64,000 bases of DNA from Larus michahellis (lineage: Eukaryota > Chordata > Aves > Charadriiformes > Laridae): positions 3,799,001 through 3,863,000 of the forward strand of contig NC_133903.1 of assembly GCF_964199755.1 (NCBI RefSeq), read 5' to 3'. A model generated the notes under the pieces. The model was not told where the DNA came from, searched no databases, and saw only the letters and a program-made list of their open reading frames with translations. Position numbers and translations under genes: made by a program. Within the stretch, counting starts at the first letter, position 1. Each line of letters begins with the position of its first letter. Shown piece by piece: positions 1-8,081 of the stretch.

Positions 1-2707
1 GCAATAAATGGGATTTTTCTTTTAAGGTTATTCCACTAGAATCATGTTGATCAATTCAGAACAAGGCAGGATTGTAATAATGAACTAATTCATCACATGT
101 ATTACTTTGCATTTCTCAAGTAATTACAGTATCTCAAAAATATGTTATTTTTGGAATATGATCTCCATGTATACATTTAACACTGTTCTTCACAGTAATA
201 ATGTAATCCCATCACAAAATGTTCAACAGATGTCTTTGCTTACTTAAGACAAGGTGTTTATACTGCATCTGAAAATAACCCATGCACTTGATAAAAACAC
301 AATCTTCTATAACACTGTTCAGGGACTGCAAGAATGTAGTTTAAGTCTTCATAATATTTCTGTGAGTAAGCATACAGGAGACAATAATCAGTTCACTAAC
401 CGTTGAACTAGCATCCTCTCTGGGCGAAACCACGGTCATATTAGAGTATCTTAGTACAAGAAGATCAGGAAATTAAGAAAACTGTAACCAACAGAAATCA
501 CACTGGATCTTGCATGGTATACAATGACTTCAGTCTTTTGTTTTGGCTTTTTTTAAGTATCAAAGTTACCGCTTTGAAAAATGGAAAACACCATGAAATC
601 TAATCTCATTTCCAAGTGCTTAACATTTTATGTTCTACCTGAAACACGTCCTGCAGAAGCACTACCTTTTAGTGTTGCAGATGGGTTTTAATTCAGTTCT
701 GGAAACAAAAAAAAAAGGGGGGGGGACAGGGGAAGCAGCTAACACCACACTCCCTATAATCTGGTGGTGTTCTCTGACAGTCTTCTACCTAGTGTGATGA
801 AGTCTAAGTTGATGCATTAATGCATTTCAGAAGTGATATTCATTTGCAATTTCATAGATTTCTTTTGTACTTACAGTTTCCGGTTCTGCTTTATTTTTTT
901 TTTTCCTGATTAACTAGAAGGTTGAGAAAGTTACCAAGATGGCACTCATAAGTATAAAGGTTAGGTACAACCGAGTGAGTTAGTCTTTATCCAAAGTCCT
1001 CCCTAGTATTTATGGGCAATTTCAGACACTCCTCAAAGTGCTCAGGTCACTTATGCCTGGGGCATCATCTGAATCATGAAAGGGCAATCCCTGCAACCCA
1101 TGGCTGGATACCCAGACCAGCTGGTGTTTGAAGATACAGACTTCTTAAAATAAGATCTCTCTCTACATTCTAGCCAAACTTGTCTAGAGTAGAATCATTA
1201 CAGCCCCTGTAGTCTTCCTCTGGGAGGCTCTAAGAATGTTTTCAAACGTTGACATTTCAAAAACGCAGAACCTGTTGTCTTGATCCTTTATGTTACTTCG
1301 CTAACTCTCTACTCCATAAAACACAGCAGGGCAACGTGGCTAGGTCATTGTGAATTTCTTCTGATAGCTAAATAGGAAAGGCTGTTGTTACATTGGGATA
1401 ATACAGAAGATGGGATAATTCAGAAACTACACTAGCCCCTTCTCCTGACTGTACGGACAGCATCCATATCAGCCTAACTGTTTTTGAATATAAACACAGC
1501 CGTGCTTCAGCTCTATCAGGATAGCTCTTAGCTCATAAAAGCCATGCACCATACATTTCAATCTATTCACTCTGCCCTCAACTTTTACCACTGTGCCTTA
1601 GAAGTGTACCTTGTCTGTTCCCAGACTCCTAAGCACAATCATATTAAGCAGCAAGTGAAGGAATTTAACTCTGAATTTGCTACCATTTCTGAATTTAAAA
1701 TCAGACCTAAGAGGTATATAAATCTAATTCTAATTTCTTTTATGTAAATTCAAACCACATGGAGAAAACAAAAATCTGTCATTCTGTTTGTTTTGGGGCT
1801 TTATAACTGACACCCTATTAAGTTATTTAAGCCCAGTAAAATTTAATGGGAGTTATTCTTGTTCTTGCAACAGTGTTCACTGCAGAAGATAGTTCCAGAA
1901 GTGTGGTGAAGTCATTGTTTAATGTCTCCCCTGAGACTTCCAGCTATGTAATATGATATTTTTTTTGCTTCTCTTCCAATGTTTATTATTGATGCAGAAG
2001 CATATTTACACCATAAAAGCAAAGCAGCTGGCTAGTGACCCTTGGGAATATACCCTTGTTAAGGAACATTTTAGCCCCCTCCCAATAGTTTACCGCACTC
2101 AGGTTGATTTTGTATGCTGAAAAACAATTCCATTTCAACGCAAGCTACCACATACTCATTGTTTTCTAATGCTCTAGCCCTCTTGGGAAAAAAGGAAAGG
2201 CAACATAACAATCTTCTGGGACAACCATGTGGTAGTCAAAGCAATCACTTGCCCTGAGTTTTGCACTTTAAGTTTTTGAGTGAAGGAAAATAGAAGCGTA
2301 AGAACAAACCACCAAACAGTGTTTTCAGGGTATCCACGCAATCTTTACCTTCTATAGAAAACACTTCTACCTATAAATTAAAAACATTAATTGTTCTATG
2401 CTACTTATGATTAAGATCTTACCAGAATATTAACTTTTAGGTTACAGGAGTATGTCGTGATTTCCCTATTAAAGTGTTCATCTCTCTCTATTTAATTTTC
2501 AAAGATTTTGGTAAGGGTTTTTTCTTTACCAGTTAAATTTTTCAGGTAGAGTAAGTCATCTTCCAAGGAAGTGCACTGGTAGCAAATATCACAGAATACA
2601 AAATTAATCGGTGATTTTTAAATTTTTTTTTGGTAGAAGAATCAATGCAAGATAATTACTTGACTTATACAGGACTAAAATAGGTGAGCAAACCACAGCA
2701 ATCACCT
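1..2707. other. Non-coding flank upstream of the promoter
   Basis: AT-rich sequence with stops in all frames. Only very short open frames occur, the longest with an ATG being about 67 codons at 1544-1747, with no homology I recognise. A mixed purine run of A then G lies near 708-727. A 14-bp perfect palindrome at 812-825 is listed separately. It could be intergenic DNA or an intron of a gene reading leftward from the CpG island. The sequence does not decide which. Confidence 0.6.
812..825. promoter_or_regulatory. Perfect palindrome resembling a POU-dimer (MORE-type) site
   Basis: The bases ATGCATTAATGCAT form a perfect 14-bp palindrome: two ATGCAT half-sites separated by TA. POU-domain factors such as Oct-1 and Oct-4 are known to bind MORE elements (ATGCAT repeated), including versions with short spacers. 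Binding here is inferred from the motif only. In AT-rich DNA a short palindrome can also arise by chance. Confidence 0.3.
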
Positions 2708-3194
2708 TGGCCTGGTTCAGTGTGGAGGAGAGCCAACTTCCTTTTCAGGGAGAGGCTCTTGCTTATACTTGTGGCTGTGGCAGCCAGGGTCAGCTAACCC
2801 AAACTGACCAATCGTGTGTTCCTTCTCAGCTGCCATGCTCAGTATAAAAGCTGAGGGACCAAAGGGTCCACTCTTCTTCAATGGCCCTCTTTCTTCAATG
2901 ACTAACAGCCAAGGAGGACTCTGTCTGTTATCTGGAATCCAGTTCCCATCCATTGCTGAGTCTAGTCTGGAACTTCCCCAGTGCCTGCTGGTAACATCTT
3001 CCTGGGAACTTGATATGGTTTTTTGTATATATTGTATCTATTTCATTATTTCCATTTTATTATTAATATTTCATTAGTTTTGCTTTTTCTAAACTCATAA
3101 ATCCCTCTAATTCTTTTGTTCCTCTCCTTGGAGTGAGAGGTGGGGGAGAGCATCTGTTGCCTTGTCATTGGCTGGCCCAGCCCAAACCACGGCA
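2708..3194 (+). mobile_element. Solo LTR of an old avian endogenous retrovirus
   Basis: About 487 bp that starts with TG (2708), within TGGCCTGGTTCAG, and ends with CA (3194), within AAACCACGGCA. In order it holds a U3-like part with the block CAGGGTCAGCTAACCCAAAC (2786-2805), a TATA box (TATAAAA, 2843-2849), an AT-rich stretch of TTTATTATTAATATTTCATT type (about 3053-3073), and a U5-like end with a GTGAGAGGTGGGGGAGAG block. This order and these blocks match a common avian ERV LTR family that I know by its sequence pattern; the exact family name is not assigned. No second LTR, primer-binding site or gag/pol/env remnant lies nearby, so it is solo. No clear target-site duplication flanks it, which suggests age. 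Small open frames inside it are not genes. Confidence 0.75.
2843..2849 (+). promoter_or_regulatory. LTR TATA box
   Basis: TATAAAA inside the solo LTR, at the position expected for the U3/R promoter of a plus-oriented element. It gives the orientation of the insertion, the same direction as the downstream gene. Present activity is unknown. Confidence 0.5.
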
Positions 3195-4700
3195 TATCTG
3201 GTTGAAAGAACTTCATGTTTGGTATAATCTACCCCCCAGCTGAGTACTAACCATCGGTGACTACAAGAACCAGAGGCTACATCAAGAGACACACTAGAAC
3301 AAAACAACCTGCAGTATCTCTCAAAAAATAATATAAAATTACTTGTACATGAGAAAGCTCTCTCTAAAGGAATTTAGCTAAATGCAAAATGCTAGAAATA
3401 GTCAATAAGCTATACTCTAGAAGATATAAAGTCTTGTAAAAGGAAACTAAGAATTAAGGTTTTACAACATTGGCAAGATTTTCCTCTGGAAGTAAATCCA
3501 CTATTCCATTTTCTTGGCTAGAAAGCTATCTTTCACTATATGGCCTGTCTTGAGTAGCAGACTCTACTATTCCTTTCTCTTTTGTCTCACCACTTATGTA
3601 AATAAAATGTCCCACCATACTGTACTAATTATACAAAAGTTTGCAGCCCGTAGAATACTTACCACACTTACACCTCACTGCGGAACACAACAGTCATTGG
3701 AAAAAACCTCAACCTTGTTTTTTCCACCTTTAAATGAAACTAACTACATTACTGCTTTTCTTTTAAAATTCCTGAAAACTCATCCCCTCCCTTTTTCTGT
3801 CTTTATGAGCATCAGATTTGTTGGATTTACTTTTTCAGGTGGGAGAGATGGTCTCCTACTAGTCTTCTTGCTTTGTGTTTAACAGTTTAGTTCCTCACTT
3901 TTTGAATGCATGCAGGAGAGTGAAGAAGCAGGTACAGAACAGAGGTAGTAAAATGATGAAATGCTTTTACCAGTCTAGATAACAAGACTTCAGATAATTT
4001 TTTTTCTGGTTTGACCACTATTAAGTACAGTTATTACAACCAAGGCAAATCAGGGGAAAAAAAACACCACTACAGATGTTGTCCTCTGGGGCATGTCAAA
4101 GGGATATGGTTATTGTTTAAAAAAAAAAAATTAAAACATTTCAGCCAAGATGTGGAGTTGGCAACCATAAAAGATAGTACCATATTTAAATAATTTTTAA
4201 AAAGCAAAGCCTGAATGATGAAAACATGTTAGCTTCCTATTCTTATGTTTGCAGGTTGAACAGACTTAAAGTGCTACAAGGAAAAGGTATTAATTCCAAG
4301 AGGAAACAAACTTTCACTAAAGTAAAACAAGGTAACAAATATCTGTATTTCTTTTCTGTAGCATCTTGGTTTTAAAACTTAGCAGTTTGATGATGACTCT
4401 CTCAGCAGACTTTAGACATTAATAGCATAACCACTGCAAATTGCTTCCCTTAGAACTGATAGGAAGCACTGAGCACTTTCTTAGAGATCAAACTGAATTT
4501 GAAATCTTACACTAAAGTTTCCATCAGCAGCCCTATGATCCTTTGTTTACAGTAATTAAAAAAACAAAACCAAACCAACCACCCAACACACAATTAAATA
4601 CTTTCCATTTCCAGTGAAGCTAAATCAGTCCCACCCAAAATTACTGCTTAAATAAAAAGTTTCTTCATGCTGCAGTAAATTAGCTGCTAGTAATGGCACA
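3195..4700. other. Non-coding flank, no gene seen
   Basis: AT-rich DNA with stop codons in every frame. The longest open frame (3514-3882, about 122 codons) is low-complexity and hydrophobic in a CT-rich stretch, has no start context of note, and is not flanked by splice signals. An A/C-rich simple patch lies at about 4559-4595. Nothing else was recognised. Confidence 0.55.
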
Positions 4701-4707
4701 ATGGGAG

Positions 4708-5026
4708 TTACAAACAGATTGTTACTTCCTTGAGGTCAGTTCCCAGCACAGCTGAAAACAATCTAGGTTCACTTTGCATTGTTCTCAAAGCGGACATATT
4801 AAAGGGAAAATCATAAGCACTGGGTCCTGATATCTGTAGATAATCATTCATGTGGTCTGCACACAAAAAAAGGAAAGTGTGATGTGAGAGATACAACAGA
4901 ATCGCTATTTACCCTCTGATGACCACAAGGAAGAGAGAGCTGCTGAAGTACAGCTTGTATCTTTGAGTTACCAGGAAAAGGTGACGGAACAGGAGAAGAA
5001 TTTAAGTTCAGTAATTTCTTGAGCAT
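4708..5026 (-). other. Weak minus-strand exon-like cluster upstream of the CpG island
   Basis: Read on the minus strand, an ATG-initiated open stretch from 5026 to about 4913 encodes a Pro/Ser/Leu-rich peptide (NSSPVPSPFPGNSKIQ in its middle) and ends at a donor-like AGG|GTAAAT. A pyrimidine tract with a good acceptor (TTTTTTTGTGTGCAG, AG at 4858-4857) follows, and then another open stretch to a stop near 4708. The implied intron is only 56 bp, and the two open frames do not join in phase at these sites. It could be an exon pair of a divergent gene with a slightly different splice pattern, a decayed gene, or chance. No family recognised. Confidence 0.2.
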
Positions 5027-5039
5027 AGGAACAGTGGGC

Positions 5040-5560
5040 TTTCACACACAGGGAAGCAGGAAAGGCAGAAAATGGATGTCATAAACCTTAACCTGTTAGA
5101 AAAAGCAGGCACCAGGGTAGGTGAGAATCTGGCAGATGGGATTTACCTGTGAGATGCAAAGTGAGGGTCAAGAGGAAAAAGGGACTGGCAGTTTGTGTGG
5201 GTCTGGTGGTTTGGGTTGGAGAAGGTGCGACTCAGGGGCGCGGGGCTGGTAAATGTTGTTCGCCTGGGCTGGGGCGGTGCGGAAACAGTGAAGACACTTT
5301 ACCTTTTTTATGCTATGAACTAACAGAGGCGTGAGAAAAAGGTGATTTCTTGAATAATATACCTCAGTCAGAAACCCATAATGTCAGCCGTTAATAACAT
5401 GAAAAAATGACCTTGCGTTTGATGCGATAATTTACTGTGTTTGCCTGCAGGGCTCCATTATAAGAGACAGCTTGTCGAAAAGGAGAGAAAATAAAATAAA
5501 AAAAAAAAAAAGCAGAAGCCGGCTGCCAACCTTCAACTCAAACATTCGCTCAACTCATCG
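5040..5560. other. Proximal upstream flank of the CpG island
   Basis: Transitional composition, AT-rich to about 5550 and rising in GC after that. It has a run of A near 5500-5511. Minus-strand acceptor-like sequences occur at about 5090-5110 (CTTTTTCTAACAG read on that strand) and 5150. No coding region is supported. Confidence 0.4.
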
Positions 5561-5850
5561 AACAAAACCACACCGAGCTCAGAAACTTTGCCATGCTGCC
5601 AAACCTGGCGGGGCTGAATCTACCGCAAGGAGCGGGAGGGCGGGTTGAATTCGCACCTCCGGGCCTCGCCGCATACCTGCCGCCTCCCTCCCTCGCCGGC
5701 TGATGGAAAGGGTAGCCGCCGGCAGCGCTTGTGCCGAGGCGGCCGCTCCTGGCCTGCCCCCTGCCCGCCGCCGCCGTCAGCCGCCGTGAGGCGCTTCCCA
5801 GGCCTAGGGGGCGCCGCGAGCGCGGGGACGCGGCGGAGCGGGCCGCCGGG

Positions 5851-5862
5851 CGCGCACGCGCG
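5851..5862. promoter_or_regulatory. NRF1-type motif, copy 1
   Basis: CGCGCACGCGCG fits the NRF1 consensus YGCGCAYGCGCR at every position. NRF1 binds as a dimer to unmethylated CpG-island promoters. Occupancy is inferred only. Confidence 0.5.
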
Positions 5863-5894
5863 CGGCCGTTAGCGCGGGCGCGCGGCGGTGCGTG

Positions 5895-5906
5895 CGCGCA
5901 CGCGCG
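5895..5906. promoter_or_regulatory. NRF1-type motif, copy 2
   Basis: A second exact match to YGCGCAYGCGCR, produced by the 44-bp duplication. The centre-to-centre distance of 44 bp is close to four helical turns, so both sites would face the same side of the DNA. Confidence 0.5.
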
Positions 5907-5940
5907 CGGCCGTTAGCGCGGGCTCGCGGTCAAAGGCGGC

Positions 5941-5958
5941 GGGGGGGGGGGGGGGGGG
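5941..5958 (+). repeat. 18-G homopolymer
   Basis: Eighteen consecutive G residues within the CpG island. Such a tract can form G-quadruplex structures and is prone to length errors in sequencing, so the exact count should be treated with caution. Confidence 0.8.
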
Positions 5959-6262
5959 TGGTTTGAGGACGGGCGCTCCTCCTCCGTCTGTCGGTGGAGA
6001 GCCGGTAACGAAACCTGTACTGAACCCCCCGCCCTGCCCGCCCTCTCCTGTCAGTCCCACAGACAAACCCTCCGCCCGGCAGCCCCCTCCTCGGCTCGGC
6101 GGAGGGTGTTCCCCCCCTCGGCCCCCCAGACACAGCCCCGCGGAGGTGTAGGTCAGGGGAAGGTGGGGTGAGGCGGGGCGGCGGGGAGTGGGTGTGTGTG
6201 TGTGAGGGAGAGACGTGGGGGGAGCCGGGCGGCGAGGAGCGCGGCTGCCGGCCGTGAGGGAG

Positions 6263-6264
6263 GT
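6263..6264 (+). other. Candidate splice donor of a 5' non-coding exon
   Basis: GAG|GTGAGA in the CpG island is a good donor match. With the acceptor at 6680-6681 it would remove an intron of about 420 bp from the 5' leader. Other donor-like sites exist in this GC-rich stretch, for example GGAG|GTGTAG near 6146, so the choice is uncertain. Confidence 0.25.
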
Positions 6265-6679
6265 GAGAGGGACGGCGGACGCGAGGTGGGCGCCCGGGGG
6301 GGTGTTAAACCCGCCCTTGTGCTGAAGGAGGCGAGAAAAGTTGAGGCTGGCGTGCGGGGAGCGGAGGGGGGAAACCGACGAGGTTTTTATTCGATCAACT
6401 TCGCGCGTAGGTGCTTTGTTTTTAACTTGCGTTGATCCTGGGTGCACTTCTTTTATAACTACTCGTATTCTTTCTTTTTAATACGGAGGGGGGAGGGAAT
6501 CTCCCACGAAACTTTTCCCTTTACGGAAGGCGGGACTGAAACAATACCCGACGCATTGTTCAAATGTAAAACCTTCACCGCTTGCTTTCTTTTTTTTTTC
6601 TCCTTTTCTTTTTTTTTTCGGTGGGGTTTTATTGCCGCCGCTGCTGCTGTTGTGATAGCTCTTTCCCTCTTGTGTTTAC

Positions 6680-6681
6680 AG
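6680..6681 (+). other. Candidate splice acceptor in the 5' leader
   Basis: A pyrimidine-rich tract, CTCTTTCCCTCTTGTGTTTACAG, ends in AG at 6680-6681. It is one of the better acceptors near the promoter. It would start an exon at 6682 running into the signal-peptide coding sequence. The alternative is an unspliced leader that begins inside this region. Confidence 0.35.
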
Positions 6682-7985
6682 CTTCTGTGAGGGAGAGACG
6701 CTCAGAGGAAGAACCACGATCCCTGGGCTGCATAAACAAGGAAAGCAGGAGTCCATCCGAGCAAAGCGGGAAGGATTTCACCTTGTTGCTGTTTGTTTCG
6801 GGAGATTTTCCCTCCCCCCCCGCTCCGGACACTATCCAGCTGAGCGTTTGTTTCCTCGCTGCGTCCGCAGCCGGCCAGAAGAAAAGCGCTTTACATGTTA
6901 GAGGTGATTTTTTGTCGTGGTCTCCCTGCGAGAAAGAAATCAGCACCAATCTTCGAGGAGGAGGGAGATACGATCAACTGAGCTTTTCCCTACCTCCGGC
7001 TGAACGTGAGAGTTCAAGTGACATCGCCGCTGGCCTGTGGCTGACTGACTGCACAGCAAGCTGGAATCACAGCCAGAGCTGCTCAATTTACCTGCTCGAG
7101 GACCCTTCAAACCCTTCTATTGACGGTAGAGATTTGTATCCAAAGGAAAATCGGATTAATATAAACTATGCAGAGCTTTGCGGGGATATCTGGAGACTAC
7201 CCTGTCTGCATGGCTAATCTTGAAATTGTCTGAAATAAATCCTTAGCGCAAGGAATAGCGAGATACTTTCAATTAGGTTTGTTTTTTTTTTTTCCCTGGA
7301 CGCTTCCCCCTCCCCCCCCCCGCCCCCCCGCCGAGAATTTAACACTTCCATCGCAAGGTTTTTACAGGAGAATGGGACGCATGCTGGAAAACTCACTACG
7401 CTTCATAAAAATCACAGGGGTAACAGTTTCCATCATCGTTGCGGTATGAAAGGTACTCTTTGGATTGTCTGCTGGTGGCTAAGATGGATCAGTCTTTCTC
7501 TGTTTCTGTTAGCAATGTGCTGAAGGATCCGGATTTACTGAAATACTGACGCCGATAAACTTACCCCCTCTCTGTTGAAGGCATTGGATGTGACAGTGCA
7601 GAGAAACATGTGTTTCACATTTCTGACTGGTTGTTTTGGTGCAATCAATACCTCCACAAGAAACATTGACTTAAGTGGCGATTATCATACCGGGAGGCAC
7701 ACGGAGTGCTCCTTTCGGGTTGCATGCAAAGTGAGCACAAATCAAAGAGTCCGCCGTTTCTGGGAAGTGGGGGCTTCAGGTCCCCCCAAACTCCGGGGCA
7801 AAGGCAGCGGGCGATGTTCCCAGCCCACCGAAGAGAGCCCGGCCTCGGGGTGCGGAATGAGCAATGACCAAAGCGCTGTCAGGAGTGGCAGGCAGTCGGA
7901 TCGGATGGGGATCAGTGAGGCAATAACCGTTGGAAGAAAGGTGGATCGCGAAATTATTGCCCGAAGGAATAGCAGGCGAGGCGGA
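6682..7985 (+). other. Putative 5' UTR of the plus-strand gene
   Basis: Sequence of intermediate GC content between the CpG island and the signal-peptide start. It has several upstream ATGs and short open frames, such as an ATG near 6895 followed at once by a stop. A 211-codon open stretch (6582-7217) has no early in-frame ATG and resembles no protein I know. A C-rich run at about 7304-7329 could form a G-quadruplex on the minus strand. The frame of the signal peptide stays open back to a stop at 7539-7541, so part of this region may be coding (see findings). Confidence 0.45.
7304..7333. repeat. C-rich tract in the leader
   Basis: Nearly pure C over about 28 bases, broken by single T or G. 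On the minus strand it has the G-run pattern expected of a G-quadruplex. As DNA it could affect transcription through the leader. As C-rich RNA it could bind poly(C)-binding proteins. Confidence 0.6.
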
Positions 7986-8079
7986 ATGATGATAAAGTTG
8001 AACTTCTGTTTCATCTTCTGTCGGGGATGGTGGGCGTTTCTGTTGCTTCAGCTCCACATGTTGCAAGTACTGGCACAAG
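7986..8079 (+). CDS. First coding exon: signal peptide of an unidentified secreted or membrane protein (partial)
   Basis: From the paired ATGs at 7986 and 7989 the frame encodes about 31 residues. They are a short polar start (MMIKLNF), then CFIFCRG and the hydrophobic run WWAFLLLQLHMLQVLAQ, a typical cleavable signal peptide, with cleavage likely after LAQ or just beyond. The first ATG has G at -3 and the second A at -3; either could serve. The exon ends at CACAAG|GTAGGG, a good donor, leaving a phase-1 junction. Phase-1 introns just after a signal peptide are common in vertebrate receptor, adhesion and extracellular-matrix genes. Past the donor the frame runs only to a stop at about 8127. 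The next exon was not found, so the product cannot be named. The same frame is open upstream to an ATG at 7608, which would add 126 residues ahead of the hydrophobic segment. Confidence 0.65.
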
Positions 8080-8081
8080 GT
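8080..8081 (+). other. Splice donor ending the signal-peptide exon
   Basis: AAG|GTAGGG immediately after the signal peptide codons. It splits a codon after its first base (phase 1). A weaker alternative donor, CAA|GTACTG at 8067-8068, would cut inside the signal peptide. Confidence 0.55.

Larger units (their letters stand above)
5851..5928. repeat. 44-bp tandem duplication in the promoter
   Basis: Two copies lie 44 bp apart, roughly 5852-5884 and 5896-5928. They share GCGCACGCGCGCGGCC followed by GTTAGCGCGGG, with one mismatch near the end (GGGCGCG versus GGGCTCG). The duplication doubles the NRF1-like motif and the neighbouring CGGCCGTTAGCG box. It looks like a local duplication within the CpG island. 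Confidence 0.8.
5605..6425. promoter_or_regulatory. CpG-island promoter
   Basis: About 800 bp of very GC-rich, CpG-dense sequence in an otherwise AT-rich window. It contains GC-box cores (for example the GGCGGGGCGGCGGGG run near 6172-6186), two NRF1-type sites and an 18-G run. No TATA box stands at a clear position, as is usual for CpG-island promoters with dispersed starts. It lies immediately 5' of the signal-peptide exon on the plus strand, so it is read as that gene's promoter. It may also fire leftward. Open frames through it (for example on the minus strand at 5869-6447) are a by-product of stop-poor GC-rich DNA, not genes. Confidence 0.8.

Noticed and set aside
2717..3307. Three short open frames in the LTR
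   Set aside because: They lie in non-coding LTR sequence with recognised promoter and U5-like parts, and no viral protein similarity was seen.
5869..6447. 192-codon minus-strand open frame across the CpG island
   Set aside because: Stop codons are rare in such GC-rich DNA. The frame is low-complexity (Pro/Gly/Arg), runs through the G18 homopolymer and overlaps open frames on the other strand.
6582..7217. 211-codon plus-strand open frame in the 5' leader
   Set aside because: It begins without an ATG in a T-rich tract, has no early in-frame ATG and resembles no protein. A strong acceptor inside it points to untranslated leader.
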